Source of the DNA: an uncultured Kiloniellaceae bacterium
GTDB lineage: Bacteria; Pseudomonadota; Alphaproteobacteria; Kiloniellales; Kiloniellaceae
NCBI GenBank assembly: GCA_947493695.1
Contig: CANLSF010000003.1
Coordinates: 124,001-188,000 of the forward strand
DNA length: 64,000 bases
Direction of reading: 5' to 3'
Part shown: positions 17,776-27,565 of the stretch, piece by piece
Numbering within the stretch: the stretch's first letter is position 1
Layout of the letters: each line of letters opens with the position of its first letter
Made by a program: the position numbers and the translations under genes
The notes under the pieces: model-generated
Databases searched by the model: none
What the model was told of the DNA's origin: nothing
Seen by the model: only the letters and a program-made list of their open reading frames with translations

Positions 17776-18828
17776 ATGCGGTGGCTCTCCGGCTTCCCTG
17801 CCCTGATAGCCTGTGCGGTCAGCAGCATAGCAGCGGCGGATACGGCTAAGACGCCAGATTACCCGCTGGAGGATGCGCCAGAATTAAGTGTTCCGGTCGA
17901 CTGCAGCGAACGGGGCCTCTGTTCCGTACAGAACTACGTGGACTTTGCACCGGGACCGAATGCCCTTGATCATACCTGCGGTCCACTGACCTACAACGGT
18001 CACAGCGGTATCGATATCCGATTGAAATCCATCGCCGCCATGGAACGCGGTGTCGCCGTATTGGCGGCGGCGGATGGCAAGGTCATTGCGAACCGGAATA
18101 ATATGCAGGACCGGTTCCTGAGCGGCCCCGAAGTCCGCCTGGCGCTCAACGGCAAGCGCAAGCTGAGCAATACCGTCTCCCTCTATCACGGCAACGGCTG
18201 GACGACCCATTACGGGCATCTGCGCAAAGGCAGTTCCACTCTCAAGAACGGTCAGTCGGTAAAGCGCGGCCAGCAGATCGGGCTTATCGGGGCATCCGGC
18301 AACACAAACTTTCCCCATCTTCACTTTACGCTCAAACACCGTGAAGAGACGATTGATCCCTACAGCGGCCGCCTTCCCGACAGCGGCTGCGGCGCGCAGA
18401 TCCATCATTCCTTCTGGGATGCGGAAGCAGCCAGAATCCTGACCTATCGTCCTTCGGGTCTTCTTGATGCCGGTATTTCCGAAGCCGTTCCGCCGCGTAC
18501 AGAACTCCACGGGGACAGGCGAAGCAGGGAAGCCTTGTCTGTCAGCGCCAAGCGACTCGTCTTCTGGACACATATCTGGGGCCTGCGCCGCAACGACCGT
18601 ATCCGCATGCGGCTTTACGCAGCCGACGGGACTCTCCTGTCCGAAATACTGCGGAACGCGAAAGATCACGTGCCCATCGAACTAAGGTCCTTGTCGGTGA
18701 CTCGTGATACCAATCCCTGGCCAGCGGGAACCTACAAAGGCGAATACCTGCTGGAACGCGAGAACTCATCGAAAACCGGAAGCTTCGATGAGGTTCTCAG
18801 AGTCACCCGAAGGGTCGAGGTTCGCTAG
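17776..18828 (+). CDS. M23 family (LytM-type) metallopeptidase, secreted
   Basis: A predicted periplasmic zinc endopeptidase or peptidase-like protein acting on peptidoglycan cross-bridges. A signal peptide (LSGFPALIACAVSSIAAA) starts the 350-residue product. The M23 domain holds all zinc ligands: HSGID (HxxxD near residue 75-79) and HLHF (HxH near 180), with the intermediate HYGHLRKG loop. A C-terminal beta-rich domain of about 130 residues is of unknown type. The gene starts 7 bp after rnd, so it may be co-transcribed. Confidence 0.87.
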   Translation: MRWLSGFPALIACAVSSIAAADTAKTPDYPLEDAPELSVPVDCSERGLCSVQNYVDFAPGPNALDHTCGPLTYNGHSGIDIRLKSIAAMERGVAVLAAADGKVIANRNNMQDRFLSGPEVRLALNGKRKLSNTVSLYHGNGWTTHYGHLRKGSSTLKNGQSVKRGQQIGLIGASGNTNFPHLHFTLKHREETIDPYSGRLPDSGCGAQIHHSFWDAEAARILTYRPSGLLDAGISEAVPPRTELHGDRRSREALSVSAKRLVFWTHIWGLRRNDRIRMRLYAADGTLLSEILRNAKDHVPIELRSLSVTRDTNPWPAGTYKGEYLLERENSSKTGSFDEVLRVTRRVEVR

Positions 18829-18866
18829 GTCAGATCCAGCGTTCCGAAAACATCCCAGGCCAGCGC

Positions 18867-20372
18867 TTAATCCTCGACGACAACGCCTGCCTTTAACTCA
18901 AGAACATCCGCGAGAGCCTTCAAGCGCCGCTCGACAACGTCACCGGCCAGGACCGAGCCGTCCGACGGCAGTATGAGGTTCACACGATTGGTCTTCACCG
19001 CCAGCGATGTGCGTTCCAGAATATTGCGCATCCCCCCGGACAACATGAACGCCAGTCGCAAGCTCAAGCCCAGGATCTGAGCCCGGCGCAGCATCTTCGG
19101 TTTCATGAGCGGCAGAATGGAGGCAACCCGCCGCGAATTCAGTGATCCGCCATAGCGCAGGAACACCGCGTAGGCCATGAAAGCGCGGCCGCTGTGATTC
19201 ACGCCGACAAAGGGATGGTGGAGGATCCGGAACAAGGCCTGTTCCGCCCGGTATTCCGGGTGTTCACGCCAGGCGAAATCCGAAAGATGACAAGTGGCCA
19301 ACCGCAGCAGTTCAATCTCTTCATCGTCCTGGCTGAAGAGAGGCGCGGACCACTCGGCAAGCGGATCGCCCAGGTCGGCGAAGCGCCCTTCACGCGCGGC
19401 AATGTCCTGCGCGATTGCGATGAGCGGATCCTGAGCCTGCTCTTTTTTGCTCAAGAGGTCGAAGACATGGCCTTCACGCAAACCACAGGACGAAAAGACA
19501 ATACGTTTGAAACGGCTGCGCCTCAGCACCTGTCCAAGGACAAGCGCACCGAATGGCAAGGTCTCAACCCGCCGGCGGTTCACACCGGAAGTTTGCGACA
19601 GAGACTCGGACCCCAGGCCGCTGACCAGCGATGCGAGGCTTTCAAGTTCGTCGCTCTGCATCTCGTAACCGTGTACGACCGTCAGAGGATATTTGGTTTG
19701 TCTGATATGAATGCGCGCAAGGCCACGCCAGGAACCACCGACCGGGAAAAAGGTCCGGCCTTTGGCTTCCTTCAACCAATTAACGGTCTCGAGCTGACGA
19801 TCGATCTCCGCTTTGGCCACCTTGCGGTCACCGTGACAGTGTTCGATCAGGCGCAAGGGTCCCAGTCCCAGGGTCGCGGAGCGGCCAATCTTACCGCCGT
19901 TCAGCTCTACCAGCTCGAGACTGCCACCGCCGAGATCCCCCATGATGCCGTCTGCCGCGGGCATGCCCGAGACAACGCCAAGCGCGGATAACCGGGCCTC
20001 CGACTTGCCGCTGAGAACCTGTACCTCCAAGCCGAAGCGCTCCGCGATCTGCTCGACAAAGGCAGCACCGTTATCGGCCTCGCGTACCGCCGCCGTCGCC
20101 AGAAGGGTCAGCTGTTTTACCCCCATGGAACGGACAAGGCCGGTGAAACGTGCAAGGTTGGTCAGCGCGGATGTCACGCCGTCCTCGTCCAGACTGCCCG
20201 TTCGTTTCAGACCGCGCCCGAGACCACAGAATACTTTTTCGTTAAAAACCGGCGCCGGTGCCCGTTTGAGAGCATCGAACACGACCAAACGCATCGAGTT
20301 AGACCCGATGTCGATCACTGCCACTCGCTCCCCGTTTACGAACGGCACAGACTCGACTGCGTGCAAAACCAA
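18867..20372 (-). CDS. ppx: Exopolyphosphatase (Ppx/GppA family)
   Basis: It removes terminal phosphate from polyphosphate, and family members also hydrolyse pppGpp. The 501-residue product has the ASKHA-fold phosphate motifs VIDIGSNSMRLVVFD near the N terminus and GDLGGGSLELVEL near residue 145, and a C-terminal HD-like helical domain. It follows ppk directly (14-bp gap) on the same strand, so synthesis and breakdown of polyphosphate are encoded together. Confidence 0.93.
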   Translation of the reverse strand: MVLHAVESVPFVNGERVAVIDIGSNSMRLVVFDALKRAPAPVFNEKVFCGLGRGLKRTGSLDEDGVTSALTNLARFTGLVRSMGVKQLTLLATAAVREADNGAAFVEQIAERFGLEVQVLSGKSEARLSALGVVSGMPAADGIMGDLGGGSLELVELNGGKIGRSATLGLGPLRLIEHCHGDRKVAKAEIDRQLETVNWLKEAKGRTFFPVGGSWRGLARIHIRQTKYPLTVVHGYEMQSDELESLASLVSGLGSESLSQTSGVNRRRVETLPFGALVLGQVLRRSRFKRIVFSSCGLREGHVFDLLSKKEQAQDPLIAIAQDIAAREGRFADLGDPLAEWSAPLFSQDDEEIELLRLATCHLSDFAWREHPEYRAEQALFRILHHPFVGVNHSGRAFMAYAVFLRYGGSLNSRRVASILPLMKPKMLRRAQILGLSLRLAFMLSGGMRNILERTSLAVKTNRVNLILPSDGSVLAGDVVERRLKALADVLELKAGVVVED

Positions 20373-20386
20373 ATTCCCTCTAACAA

Positions 20387-22579
20387 CTAACTTTTTTTCT
20401 TCAACACCAGCCGAGGCGCTTTCTTGCCTCGCTTGGTTTTCAGCAGGGCCGACCCCCGTCCGGACAGGCTCGGGTTGGTCATGAAGTAGGTGTGCGCTGA
20501 AAACGGCTTGCGGCCGGGGAGTATGCGTCGATATTCGCCATCGGATTCCAGCACCCAGCTTTGAGCATCGTCGTTCAGATTGGCGATCATGATCTGTTCG
20601 ACGATCTGCTTGTGAGCCGTCGAATTCTCCACAGGGATACAGGTTTCAACCCGGCGATCCAGGTTGCGGGGCATCAGATCGGCCGAGGAAATGTAAACCT
20701 TCGCTTCAGTCGAGGGCAGTCCCTTGCCCGCACCGAAACAGAAAATCCGGCTGTGCTCGAGGAAACGTCCGACGATAGACTTCACCCGGATGTTTTCCGA
20801 CAGGCCCTTTACGCCTGGGCGCAGGCAGCAGATCCCGCGGATGACCAGATCAATAGATACGCCCGCCTTGGAGGCATTATAGAGGCGGTCGATAATCTCC
20901 GCATCGACCAGAGAATTGACTTTGAGCCAGATTGCTGCGGGCCGTTTGGCCTTGGCGTGTTCGATCTCGTCGTCAATCAGGCTCAAGAGTCGCTGACGCA
21001 GTGTCAAAGGCGCAAAGGCGATCTTCTCCATCGGTTTTGGCTTGGCATAGCCTGTCATGTGATTGAACAGACGCGAGGCGTCCCGGCAAAGGGCCGGATC
21101 GGTGGAGAAGAAGGAGATATCCGTGTAGATCCGCGCGGTGATCGGGTGATAATTGCCGGTGCCGTAGTGCACGTAAGTGCGCAGCTGTGATCCCTCCCGC
21201 CGTGCCACCAGCGAGATCTTTGCGTGGGTCTTAAGCTGAATGAATCCATAGACGACCTGCACGCCCGCGCGCTCCAGATTTCGGGCCCAGCGAATATTGC
21301 GCTCTTCGTCAAAGCGGGCTTTCAGTTCAACCAGCGCCGTCACCGATTTACCCGCCTCTGCTGCTTCGGTCAGCGCCTTGATAATGGGCGAGTCTTCGCT
21401 GGTCCGATAGAGCGTCTGCTTGATGGCCACAACTGCGGGGTCTTGTGCTGCCTGGCGGATGAACTGCACAACAACGTCGAAGCTCTCGTAGGGGTGATGA
21501 ACGACGAAGTCCTTGGCACGGATCGCGGCAAAGCAGTCGCCACCGAAATCCCGGACCCGCTCTGGAAAGCGGGGATTGTATGGCGGAAACACCAGATCAG
21601 GCCGGTCTCGCGCGATTACCTGGGAGGCATCGGCTAATCCAAGCAGACCATCGAGCTGAAAGACATCCGCGTAGTCCACGTCCAGCTCCCGAACCACGAA
21701 CTCCAGGAGGTCCGGCGGCAGGTTTTTGTCCACCGTCAGACGAATCACGGAGCCGCGCCGACGGCGCTTGAGCGCGGTCTCGAACACGCGCACCAGATCC
21801 TCGGCCTCTTCCTCGACTTCGATGTCACTGTCGCGGAGAATTCGGAAATAGCCGTGTCCGGTGACAATGAAACCGGGAAACAGCATATCGAGATAGAGCT
21901 GGACGACCTGCTCCAGACGAATGTAGCGCGGACTGTCACCCGGCAGGCGGATGAAACGCTGAATCTGCGACGGCAGGGGTATCAGGCCGTTGATGTGCGC
22001 ACTGTCTTCGGCCCGGTCCAGTTCCAGGACCATGGAGAAACCACGGTTGGGCATGAAGGGAAAAGGATGCGCGGGATCGATGGCGATCGGCGTGAGAACC
22101 GGGAAAATCTGATCGGTGAAATAATCGTCGAGCCAGCTCTTTTCTTCAGGGGTTAGCTCTTCACTGCTGAGGACAGCCACCCCTTCCTGCCGGAGTTCCT
22201 TTACAAGAGTCCGCCACGCCGCTTGCTGATTCTCGAGCAGGCGGACAATCCGCGCGTTGATGGACAGCAGCTGCTGTTCCGGCGTCGCGCCTTCAGGTGT
22301 GCGGGTAGTGACATCCGCGCGCAGCTGACCTTTGAGGCCGGCAACGCGGACCATGTAGAATTCGTCAAGGTTACTCGAAGAGATCGCCAGAAACCGGACA
22401 CGCTCCGAGAGAGGATGTCGCTTGTTGCCGGCCTCCTCAAGAACGCGCTCGTTGAACGCAAGCCAGGAGAGTTCACGGTTTATGAAGCGTTCCGGCGAGG
22501 TAATATCAATACCGGTCCCGGCTTCGACCTGAGATTCGTTTTTGTCTTCTGTCACAACAATCTGCGCTGATTCGTCCAC
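20387..22579 (-). CDS. ppk: Polyphosphate kinase 1
   Basis: It makes inorganic polyphosphate from ATP reversibly. The 730 residues begin with the N domain ([19 protein letters not shown]) and carry the phospholipase D-like catalytic parts, with the autophosphorylated histidine in [10 protein letters not shown] near residue 450 and the second histidine region near [10 protein letters not shown]. Length and motif order are those of PPK1. A 190-bp gap separates it from the SDR gene upstream; ppx is immediately downstream. Confidence 0.96.
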   Translation of the reverse strand: MDESAQIVVTEDKNESQVEAGTGIDITSPERFINRELSWLAFNERVLEEAGNKRHPLSERVRFLAISSSNLDEFYMVRVAGLKGQLRADVTTRTPEGATPEQQLLSINARIVRLLENQQAAWRTLVKELRQEGVAVLSSEELTPEEKSWLDDYFTDQIFPVLTPIAIDPAHPFPFMPNRGFSMVLELDRAEDSAHINGLIPLPSQIQRFIRLPGDSPRYIRLEQVVQLYLDMLFPGFIVTGHGYFRILRDSDIEVEEEAEDLVRVFETALKRRRRGSVIRLTVDKNLPPDLLEFVVRELDVDYADVFQLDGLLGLADASQVIARDRPDLVFPPYNPRFPERVRDFGGDCFAAIRAKDFVVHHPYESFDVVVQFIRQAAQDPAVVAIKQTLYRTSEDSPIIKALTEAAEAGKSVTALVELKARFDEERNIRWARNLERAGVQVVYGFIQLKTHAKISLVARREGSQLRTYVHYGTGNYHPITARIYTDISFFSTDPALCRDASRLFNHMTGYAKPKPMEKIAFAPLTLRQRLLSLIDDEIEHAKAKRPAAIWLKVNSLVDAEIIDRLYNASKAGVSIDLVIRGICCLRPGVKGLSENIRVKSIVGRFLEHSRIFCFGAGKGLPSTEAKVYISSADLMPRNLDRRVETCIPVENSTAHKQIVEQIMIANLNDDAQSWVLESDGEYRRILPGRKPFSAHTYFMTNPSLSGRGSALLKTKRGKKAPRLVLKKKS

Positions 22580-22769
22580 GATTTACCCCGTTCGTTCGAA
22601 ACGCTCTGGGTTCGATCCAGCTAATAGCACACGAGTCTACAAATATTATTACCGTTTTATGTCAGTCTTGCGAGCAAAAGCACCCGCCTGGAACCTGACA
22701 TGATGTCGCGCTGCCATCTTCTGCAGAGACACTGCGCTCCCGGCGAAAATCACCGGGAGCGCAAGTCCT

Positions 22770-23549
22770 TTAAAGTGTGCCCGGGAACGCGCCGCCATCC
22801 AGCAGAATGTTCTGTCCGGTGATGAAACCGGCATGCTGACCGCACAGGAAAGCGCAGGCTTCGCCGAATTCTTCGGGATAACCGAAACGCCCGGCCGGAT
22901 TTGTCGCAATCCGCTCATCCCGGACTTCTTCAAGCGGGCGCCCGGTCTTTTTCGAGACCGCCGCAAGCGTGCCCTGCAGACGATCCGTATCGAAAGGTCC
23001 AGGCAGCAAACCGTTGATCGTGACGTTGTGACGCACCGTGTTGCGGGCAACGCCGGCAACAAATCCGGTCAGACCGGCGCGGGCGCCATTGGACAGGCCA
23101 AGAATATCGATCGGCGCTTTAACAGCCCCGGACGTGATATTGATGATCCGACCGAACCGCCGTTCGATCATGCCGTCAACCGTCGCCTTGATCAGTTCAA
23201 TCGGCGTCAGCATGTTGGCATCGATCGCCTTGATCCAGTGTTCCCGCTCCCAATCGCGGAAGTCGCCCGGCGGCGGACCACCGGCGTTGTTCACCAGGAT
23301 ATCTGGATTTGGGCAGGCTTCCAGCGCGGCCGCCCGTCCCTCCGGAGTCGTAATATCGATGGCCACGGCCTTTACGGTCACGCCGGTCGCCTGACGGATT
23401 TCCTCTGCAGTCGCCTCCAGCGGCCCAGCGGTCCGCGCAACGATCGTTACGTCCACACCTTCGCGCGCCAGCGACAGGGCACAGGCCTTGCCAAGCCCTT
23501 TACTCGCCGCACATACCAGCGCGGATTTACCGCGAATTCCGAGATCCAT
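22770..23549 (-). CDS. SDR-like protein with altered catalytic motifs
   Basis: It has the short-chain dehydrogenase fold: 259 residues with NNAGG and ITSGAV motifs. The nucleotide loop is CAASKGLGKAC instead of TGxxxGxG, and the YxxxK active site is replaced by SNGAR (LGLSNGARAGLTG), so both the tyrosine and the lysine are missing. This pattern is known for the beta-ketoacyl reductase-like SDR subgroup without a perfect catalytic tetrad. It may bind nucleotide without the usual chemistry, or use other residues. Annotating it as FabG would be misleading. It is flanked by ppk and hdaA on the same strand, but with gaps of over 140 bp. Confidence 0.85.
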   Translation of the reverse strand: MDLGIRGKSALVCAASKGLGKACALSLAREGVDVTIVARTAGPLEATAEEIRQATGVTVKAVAIDITTPEGRAAALEACPNPDILVNNAGGPPPGDFRDWEREHWIKAIDANMLTPIELIKATVDGMIERRFGRIINITSGAVKAPIDILGLSNGARAGLTGFVAGVARNTVRHNVTINGLLPGPFDTDRLQGTLAAVSKKTGRPLEEVRDERIATNPAGRFGYPEEFGEACAFLCGQHAGFITGQNILLDGGAFPGTL

Positions 23550-23696
23550 GGATTTTCTCCCAATACAAACTTAAACACCCTGCCCGACGTTGAGCCGGTG
23601 CAGGTCGGCAGACCTGCCGTGACGTAACCCGTGAGCCCGTTCTCTCGAACTGCACAGACTTTTCCTCCAAGAGTCGCTCTTCCCTAACCCAAAGCA

Positions 23697-24395
23697 TCAG
23701 GAATGCGTTTCGCTCTCGGCCTCCAGGACATCACGCACCAAGGGTACGGTGATGTCGCGTCGTAGCTCCAGCGATGAAGTATCGATTGCGGTGACAAGAG
23801 CCCGCGCAGATTCGAAGGAGCGCTCCATTCTGGGCAGAATGTACCGCAGGACCTCCGGGCTGACTTTGAGTTGGCGATCCGAAAACATCTTCACCAGAAC
23901 AGCCTCGATCAGCATATCGTCCGGCGCGCCCAATTCAAACACAGGGAGTGTCGAGAGGCGTGATTGCAGGTCGGCAAGATTGCACCGCCAGCGCGCAGGT
24001 GCTTCGCGCCCGCTGACCAGAAGATAGCCATTACGTTCGCGCATCATGTTGTAGAGATGAAACAGCCGACGCTGTATCTCCGGGTTATCGGGCAGTGCCT
24101 CCTCAACGCCGTCCACAACGCAGCAGACGGCATCGCCGACCAGCTCCGGCGGCTCGTGCTGCGCCAGCGCCGTGGCGTCAACTTCAGCAGCGCCGCTGCT
24201 GGCGCGCCAGACCTGACAGAGGTGGGATTTGCCACTGCCGGGCGGGCCGCAGAGCGCGATGGCGGACGCCTGCCACTGCGGCCAGCTGTCAATCACCTCC
24301 ACCGCGAGCTGGTTGCTCGGCATGACCAGGAAATCGTCGCGTCCGAGCGCCGGTCGATGTCCTAGATCAAGCGGTATCTGTGCTGGGCGGCTCAT
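23697..24395 (-). CDS. hdaA: DnaA-related regulatory protein HdaA
   Basis: A DnaA-like AAA+ protein that with the sliding clamp promotes hydrolysis of ATP on DnaA and so limits initiation. The 232-residue product carries a clamp-binding motif QIPLDL at residues 6-11, Walker A GPPGSGKS near 50-57, and the sensor region RLSTLPVFEL. The C-terminal DNA-binding domain of DnaA is absent, as in Hda. It overlaps the end of the upstream permease gene by 4 bp (ATGA), so translation is probably coupled. The same order (pgsA-type, AI-2E, hdaA) occurs widely in the class. Confidence 0.9.
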   Translation of the reverse strand: MSRPAQIPLDLGHRPALGRDDFLVMPSNQLAVEVIDSWPQWQASAIALCGPPGSGKSHLCQVWRASSGAAEVDATALAQHEPPELVGDAVCCVVDGVEEALPDNPEIQRRLFHLYNMMRERNGYLLVSGREAPARWRCNLADLQSRLSTLPVFELGAPDDMLIEAVLVKMFSDRQLKVSPEVLRYILPRMERSFESARALVTAIDTSSLELRRDITVPLVRDVLEAESETHS

Positions 24396-25498
24396 GGTTC
24401 GACCGTTTCGTCTCGTTCATCTTCGGGTACGGGCTCTTTTGGTCGCGTCCCCTGGTAGTAGTGACTCGTCAAATATTGCCCCAGGCCGAAGCGCACGCCG
24501 ACTCCGATCACGGCCGCAACCGGAACCGCCAGCAAGATCCCGACAAAGCCAAAGAGCGTGCCACCGGCCAAGAGGCCGAAAATCAGCCAGACCGGATGCA
24601 GGCCGACTTTATCGCCAACCAGATTGGGGGTGAGGATGTAGCCCTCGAGTATCTGCCCAGCGAAAAAGACCGCAGCCACGGCAACAACAGCCGTCAGGCT
24701 GTCGAACTGCCCGAGCGCGAGACCGACCGACAAAGCGAGCCCGACGATGGAGCCGACATAGGGCACAATCGAGAGGATGCCCGCTGTCATTCCCACGATC
24801 AGCCCGAAATCGAGACCGGCGATACTCAGGCCAACCGCATAGAAGACCCCCAGGACGAGGCACACCATCCCCTGCCCGCGCAGAAAACCGGACAGGGTCG
24901 TGTCGACTTCGCTGACCAGTCCGCGAATGACATCGGCATGATCCCGGGGCAGCCAGCCGTCAACCCGTTCCACGATGCGATCCCAGTCGCGCAGCAGATA
25001 AAAGGCAACCACCGGTGTGATCACCAGCAGGGAAAGCAGATTTACAACGGCCACACCGCCGCTCAGGACGCCGACAAATGCTGTGGTCAGCCAGGAAATG
25101 ACGTTGTCCGCCGAACCCAGGACTGCAGAGCGGAGCTTCTCCAGCATCTGATCGTCGACCCGCATCTCGATCATATTGAGCAGCATCGCGATCTTGGTCC
25201 GCAGGAATTCGAAATAGCCCGGCAGGTTTTCGAGCAGCCGCGCGGCCTGACCAACGATCAGCGGCACCAGCAGCACGATGGCGAGTAAAACCAGAATCAG
25301 GAAGATCAGCGTCACGATCGACGTTGCGATGGTGCGCGAGGCCCCCATCGCCTCAAGCCGATCGCAAATCGGGTCGAGCAGGTAGGCGATCGCCATGCCC
25401 GCGACAAAAGGAAGAAGAACACTGCTCAGAAAAAACAGCAGAACCAGAAAGGCCAGCAAGCCGAAAAACCAGAACCGGATCTGCCGTTCCGCCGTCAT
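24392..25498 (-). CDS. AI-2E family (PerM-type) membrane transporter
   Basis: A polytopic inner-membrane protein of 368 residues with paired hydrophobic segments near the N terminus (about 10-45), a soluble stretch of about 80 residues, and five or so further segments after 150. It has the family hallmark PYVGSIVG and the PVWLIFGLLAGG segment. Family members have been linked to autoinducer-2 export or to ion antiport; substrate here is unknown. The tail after residue 350 is charged. It overlaps hdaA by 4 bp. Confidence 0.88.
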   Translation of the reverse strand: MTAERQIRFWFFGLLAFLVLLFFLSSVLLPFVAGMAIAYLLDPICDRLEAMGASRTIATSIVTLIFLILVLLAIVLLVPLIVGQAARLLENLPGYFEFLRTKIAMLLNMIEMRVDDQMLEKLRSAVLGSADNVISWLTTAFVGVLSGGVAVVNLLSLLVITPVVAFYLLRDWDRIVERVDGWLPRDHADVIRGLVSEVDTTLSGFLRGQGMVCLVLGVFYAVGLSIAGLDFGLIVGMTAGILSIVPYVGSIVGLALSVGLALGQFDSLTAVVAVAAVFFAGQILEGYILTPNLVGDKVGLHPVWLIFGLLAGGTLFGFVGILLAVPVAAVIGVGVRFGLGQYLTSHYYQGTRPKEPVPEDERDETVEP

Positions 25499-25632
25499 CG
25501 CGCCAATCCCGTGATCATAAAACCCAGTATCTCAATCAGTCTCTTACAGAGCGGTTCGGACCCGATGACAAAACACTCGCAATCCAGACTGTCGTTATAG
25601 TGCGGCAATTCTCTCCGGTCACGAGCTTCTGT

Positions 25633-26187
25633 TCACGCTCTGCGCTGCATCATGACAACGCGCCTGCTCCAAAGATAAATATACGCGGCACCCGAGGCAA
25701 AGGTGGTGGCGGCAACGGTGTAGATCGCAATATCGCAGGCCAGATCGAGTTTGCTCCCCAAATTGAAGGCCTGCGCCGCCAGGACCAGGCCAACCAGAAG
25801 GATCTGCGCCAGGGTATTGAGCTTGCTCACGGTCAGGGGTTCCATGGAGAGACTGCCGGTCACCATCAGAACAAAAAGGGCTCCACTCAGGATCAGGACG
25901 TCGCGCAGTACGACGAAACTCACCAGCCAGCCGGGGATTTCACCAAGGAACCCAAGAGTAAGACAAAGTCCGACCAGCAGCACTTTATCGGCCAGAGGAT
26001 CGAGGTACGCACCAAGCTCGGTCTTCGCCTTCAGCTTGATCGCCAGGTAGCCGTCCAATGCATCTGACAGGCCGGCAATGGCAAACACCCAGAATGCGGA
26101 AGCGTATTCCTCAAAAAGAATGAGACCAATAATGACCGGAACAGCGCAGATCCGCGCAACGGTTATAACATTGGGTAGCCAGGACAT
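25633..26187 (-). CDS. CDP-alcohol phosphatidyltransferase (PgsA-like)
   Basis: A membrane enzyme of phospholipid synthesis with 184 residues and several transmembrane segments. The metal-binding family motif D-x2-D-G-x2-A-R-x8-G-x3-D-x3-D is present as DALDGYLAI...LGAYLDPLAD, with all aspartates kept, but the usual arginine after the alanine is isoleucine. ATG at 26187 (MSWLPNVITVARI) matches the family start and lies 13 bp after the DUF2066 gene; a longer frame from 26295 would overlap that gene. Glycerol-phosphate or cardiolipin-type activity is likely, but specificity is not settled. Confidence 0.85.
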   Translation of the reverse strand: MSWLPNVITVARICAVPVIIGLILFEEYASAFWVFAIAGLSDALDGYLAIKLKAKTELGAYLDPLADKVLLVGLCLTLGFLGEIPGWLVSFVVLRDVLILSGALFVLMVTGSLSMEPLTVSKLNTLAQILLVGLVLAAQAFNLGSKLDLACDIAIYTVAATTFASGAAYIYLWSRRVVMMQRRA

Positions 26188-26200
26188 ATAGCGCGGTTGC

Positions 26201-27511
26201 TCACTCCACAGGTTGCGGGCTGATCGCGCCGGCTGTGCCTCCCACTGCAGAAACCCCTTCAGGTTGAATACTCTCATCAGGGTTTGTCGAAGCACCCGAG
26301 CCTGGGACCAGTTGTTCTTCTTGTTGCAGGGAATTGGGATTTTGCAACCCGGTCGGCGAAGAAGGGATTATAGATCCGCCGTTTACCGGACCATCCAGGC
26401 CGCTCAACCGCAATTCCCACACAAGAACTTCGTTCAGGGATAATGTGAGATCATTCTGCCGTAATGCAAGACTCAGTTGCTTTTCATCACCCGCATAGGT
26501 GAGCGACATATCAACTTGCTGTTTCGAAATGGAGCGCACGCGGCTACTGACAACCGCGGGAACGTTCTTCAAACGCTGCTGGATTTTCACCCAGTCACCG
26601 AGCCCGGTCAGGGGCACATCCACCTCGATCACACTCTGCACGCCGAACTGGAGCACATTGCTGGCTTTCCAGCTTTCCTGGATCACGCTCTCCAGGGCAT
26701 TGGAGGCCCGCAGCATAAAGTCTTCCAACGTCTCGCCCGGTTCCTGGCGGTAGGTCTCGGCTAGGAAAGGCTGCGCAGATCCATCCGTATCGAATCGGGT
26801 GGTGCTCAAATCAAGCTCGGCGGTTTCGGTTTGCGCATCGCCACGCAAAACAGCCCGGCTGACCAATACCGAACCGGCACCGTAGCGTTGCGCCAGACCC
26901 GACAGGCGCTGCACGTCGCCCGCAATCGCCTCGTCCGCCGATATCGACAGAATGTCGCTGAGATCACCCAACGGCACGATCAGCGGAACCAGACCGTCAC
27001 TCACCTCTCTCAGCGACCAGACGTCCCGCCAGGCGTTGCCGTCTTCCCAAAGGATCTCTGTCCCACCGGCTTCCTGCAGCGGCAGCACGATCACGGGCTT
27101 GCTTTTGGTTTCTGCAAAACCGACGCCGTTATCCCGCAGGAGGCGCCGCATTTCATCGGGCCGGAAACGATAGGTGATGTCGGCCAGGTAGCGGACCGTG
27201 GAGGTTCGTTCACGCGCCACCGAAAAGTCCACCGTATAGTTGGCGATCTGACTCGACGTCAGCTGAGGGATCTTCGACAGCTCCTCCCGGGGCACCAGGC
27301 GCTGCATCAGGAGCGCATAGGCGTCGAGATAGCCCTTGGCCACGGCCTCGTCGCGGGCATTGGCCGCCGCTGCCGCCGTCGCATCAACCGGCACATTCCT
27401 GACCGTAAAGACCTCAGCGGCCTGGGTAGATCCCAGAGGAACCAGGGCCAGGATCAAGACCAGTGCCGAAAAAAACCTGCTAAAGCTCGTATTAAAGCGG
27501 CGAAACCGCAT
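26201..27511 (-). CDS. DUF2066 family secreted protein
   Basis: A 436-residue protein with a clear signal peptide ([18 protein letters not shown], cut before AEVFTV). The following [20 protein letters not shown] and [19 protein letters not shown] segments are typical of the DUF2066 domain found in alpha- and gammaproteobacteria; function is unknown. The last 60 residues are rich in Ser, Gln, Gly and Pro and look disordered. ATG at 27511 was chosen because it starts the signal peptide; the open frame runs further into purM but that part is antisense. It heads the pgsA-like/AI-2E/hdaA set and is divergent from purM. Confidence 0.85.
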   Translation of the reverse strand: MRFRRFNTSFSRFFSALVLILALVPLGSTQAAEVFTVRNVPVDATAAAAANARDEAVAKGYLDAYALLMQRLVPREELSKIPQLTSSQIANYTVDFSVARERTSTVRYLADITYRFRPDEMRRLLRDNGVGFAETKSKPVIVLPLQEAGGTEILWEDGNAWRDVWSLREVSDGLVPLIVPLGDLSDILSISADEAIAGDVQRLSGLAQRYGAGSVLVSRAVLRGDAQTETAELDLSTTRFDTDGSAQPFLAETYRQEPGETLEDFMLRASNALESVIQESWKASNVLQFGVQSVIEVDVPLTGLGDWVKIQQRLKNVPAVVSSRVRSISKQQVDMSLTYAGDEKQLSLALRQNDLTLSLNEVLVWELRLSGLDGPVNGGSIIPSSPTGLQNPNSLQQEEQLVPGSGASTNPDESIQPEGVSAVGGTAGAISPQPVE

Positions 27512-27565
27512 TGCAAACCGTCCCGGATAAAGTATTTTCGCGTCGCAACGACGATACAAGGCCTT

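Noticed and set aside
26831-27565. N-terminal extension of PurM by about 245 residues
   Set aside because: That part lies antisense over DUF2066 and has no PurM similarity; it is an open frame by chance.
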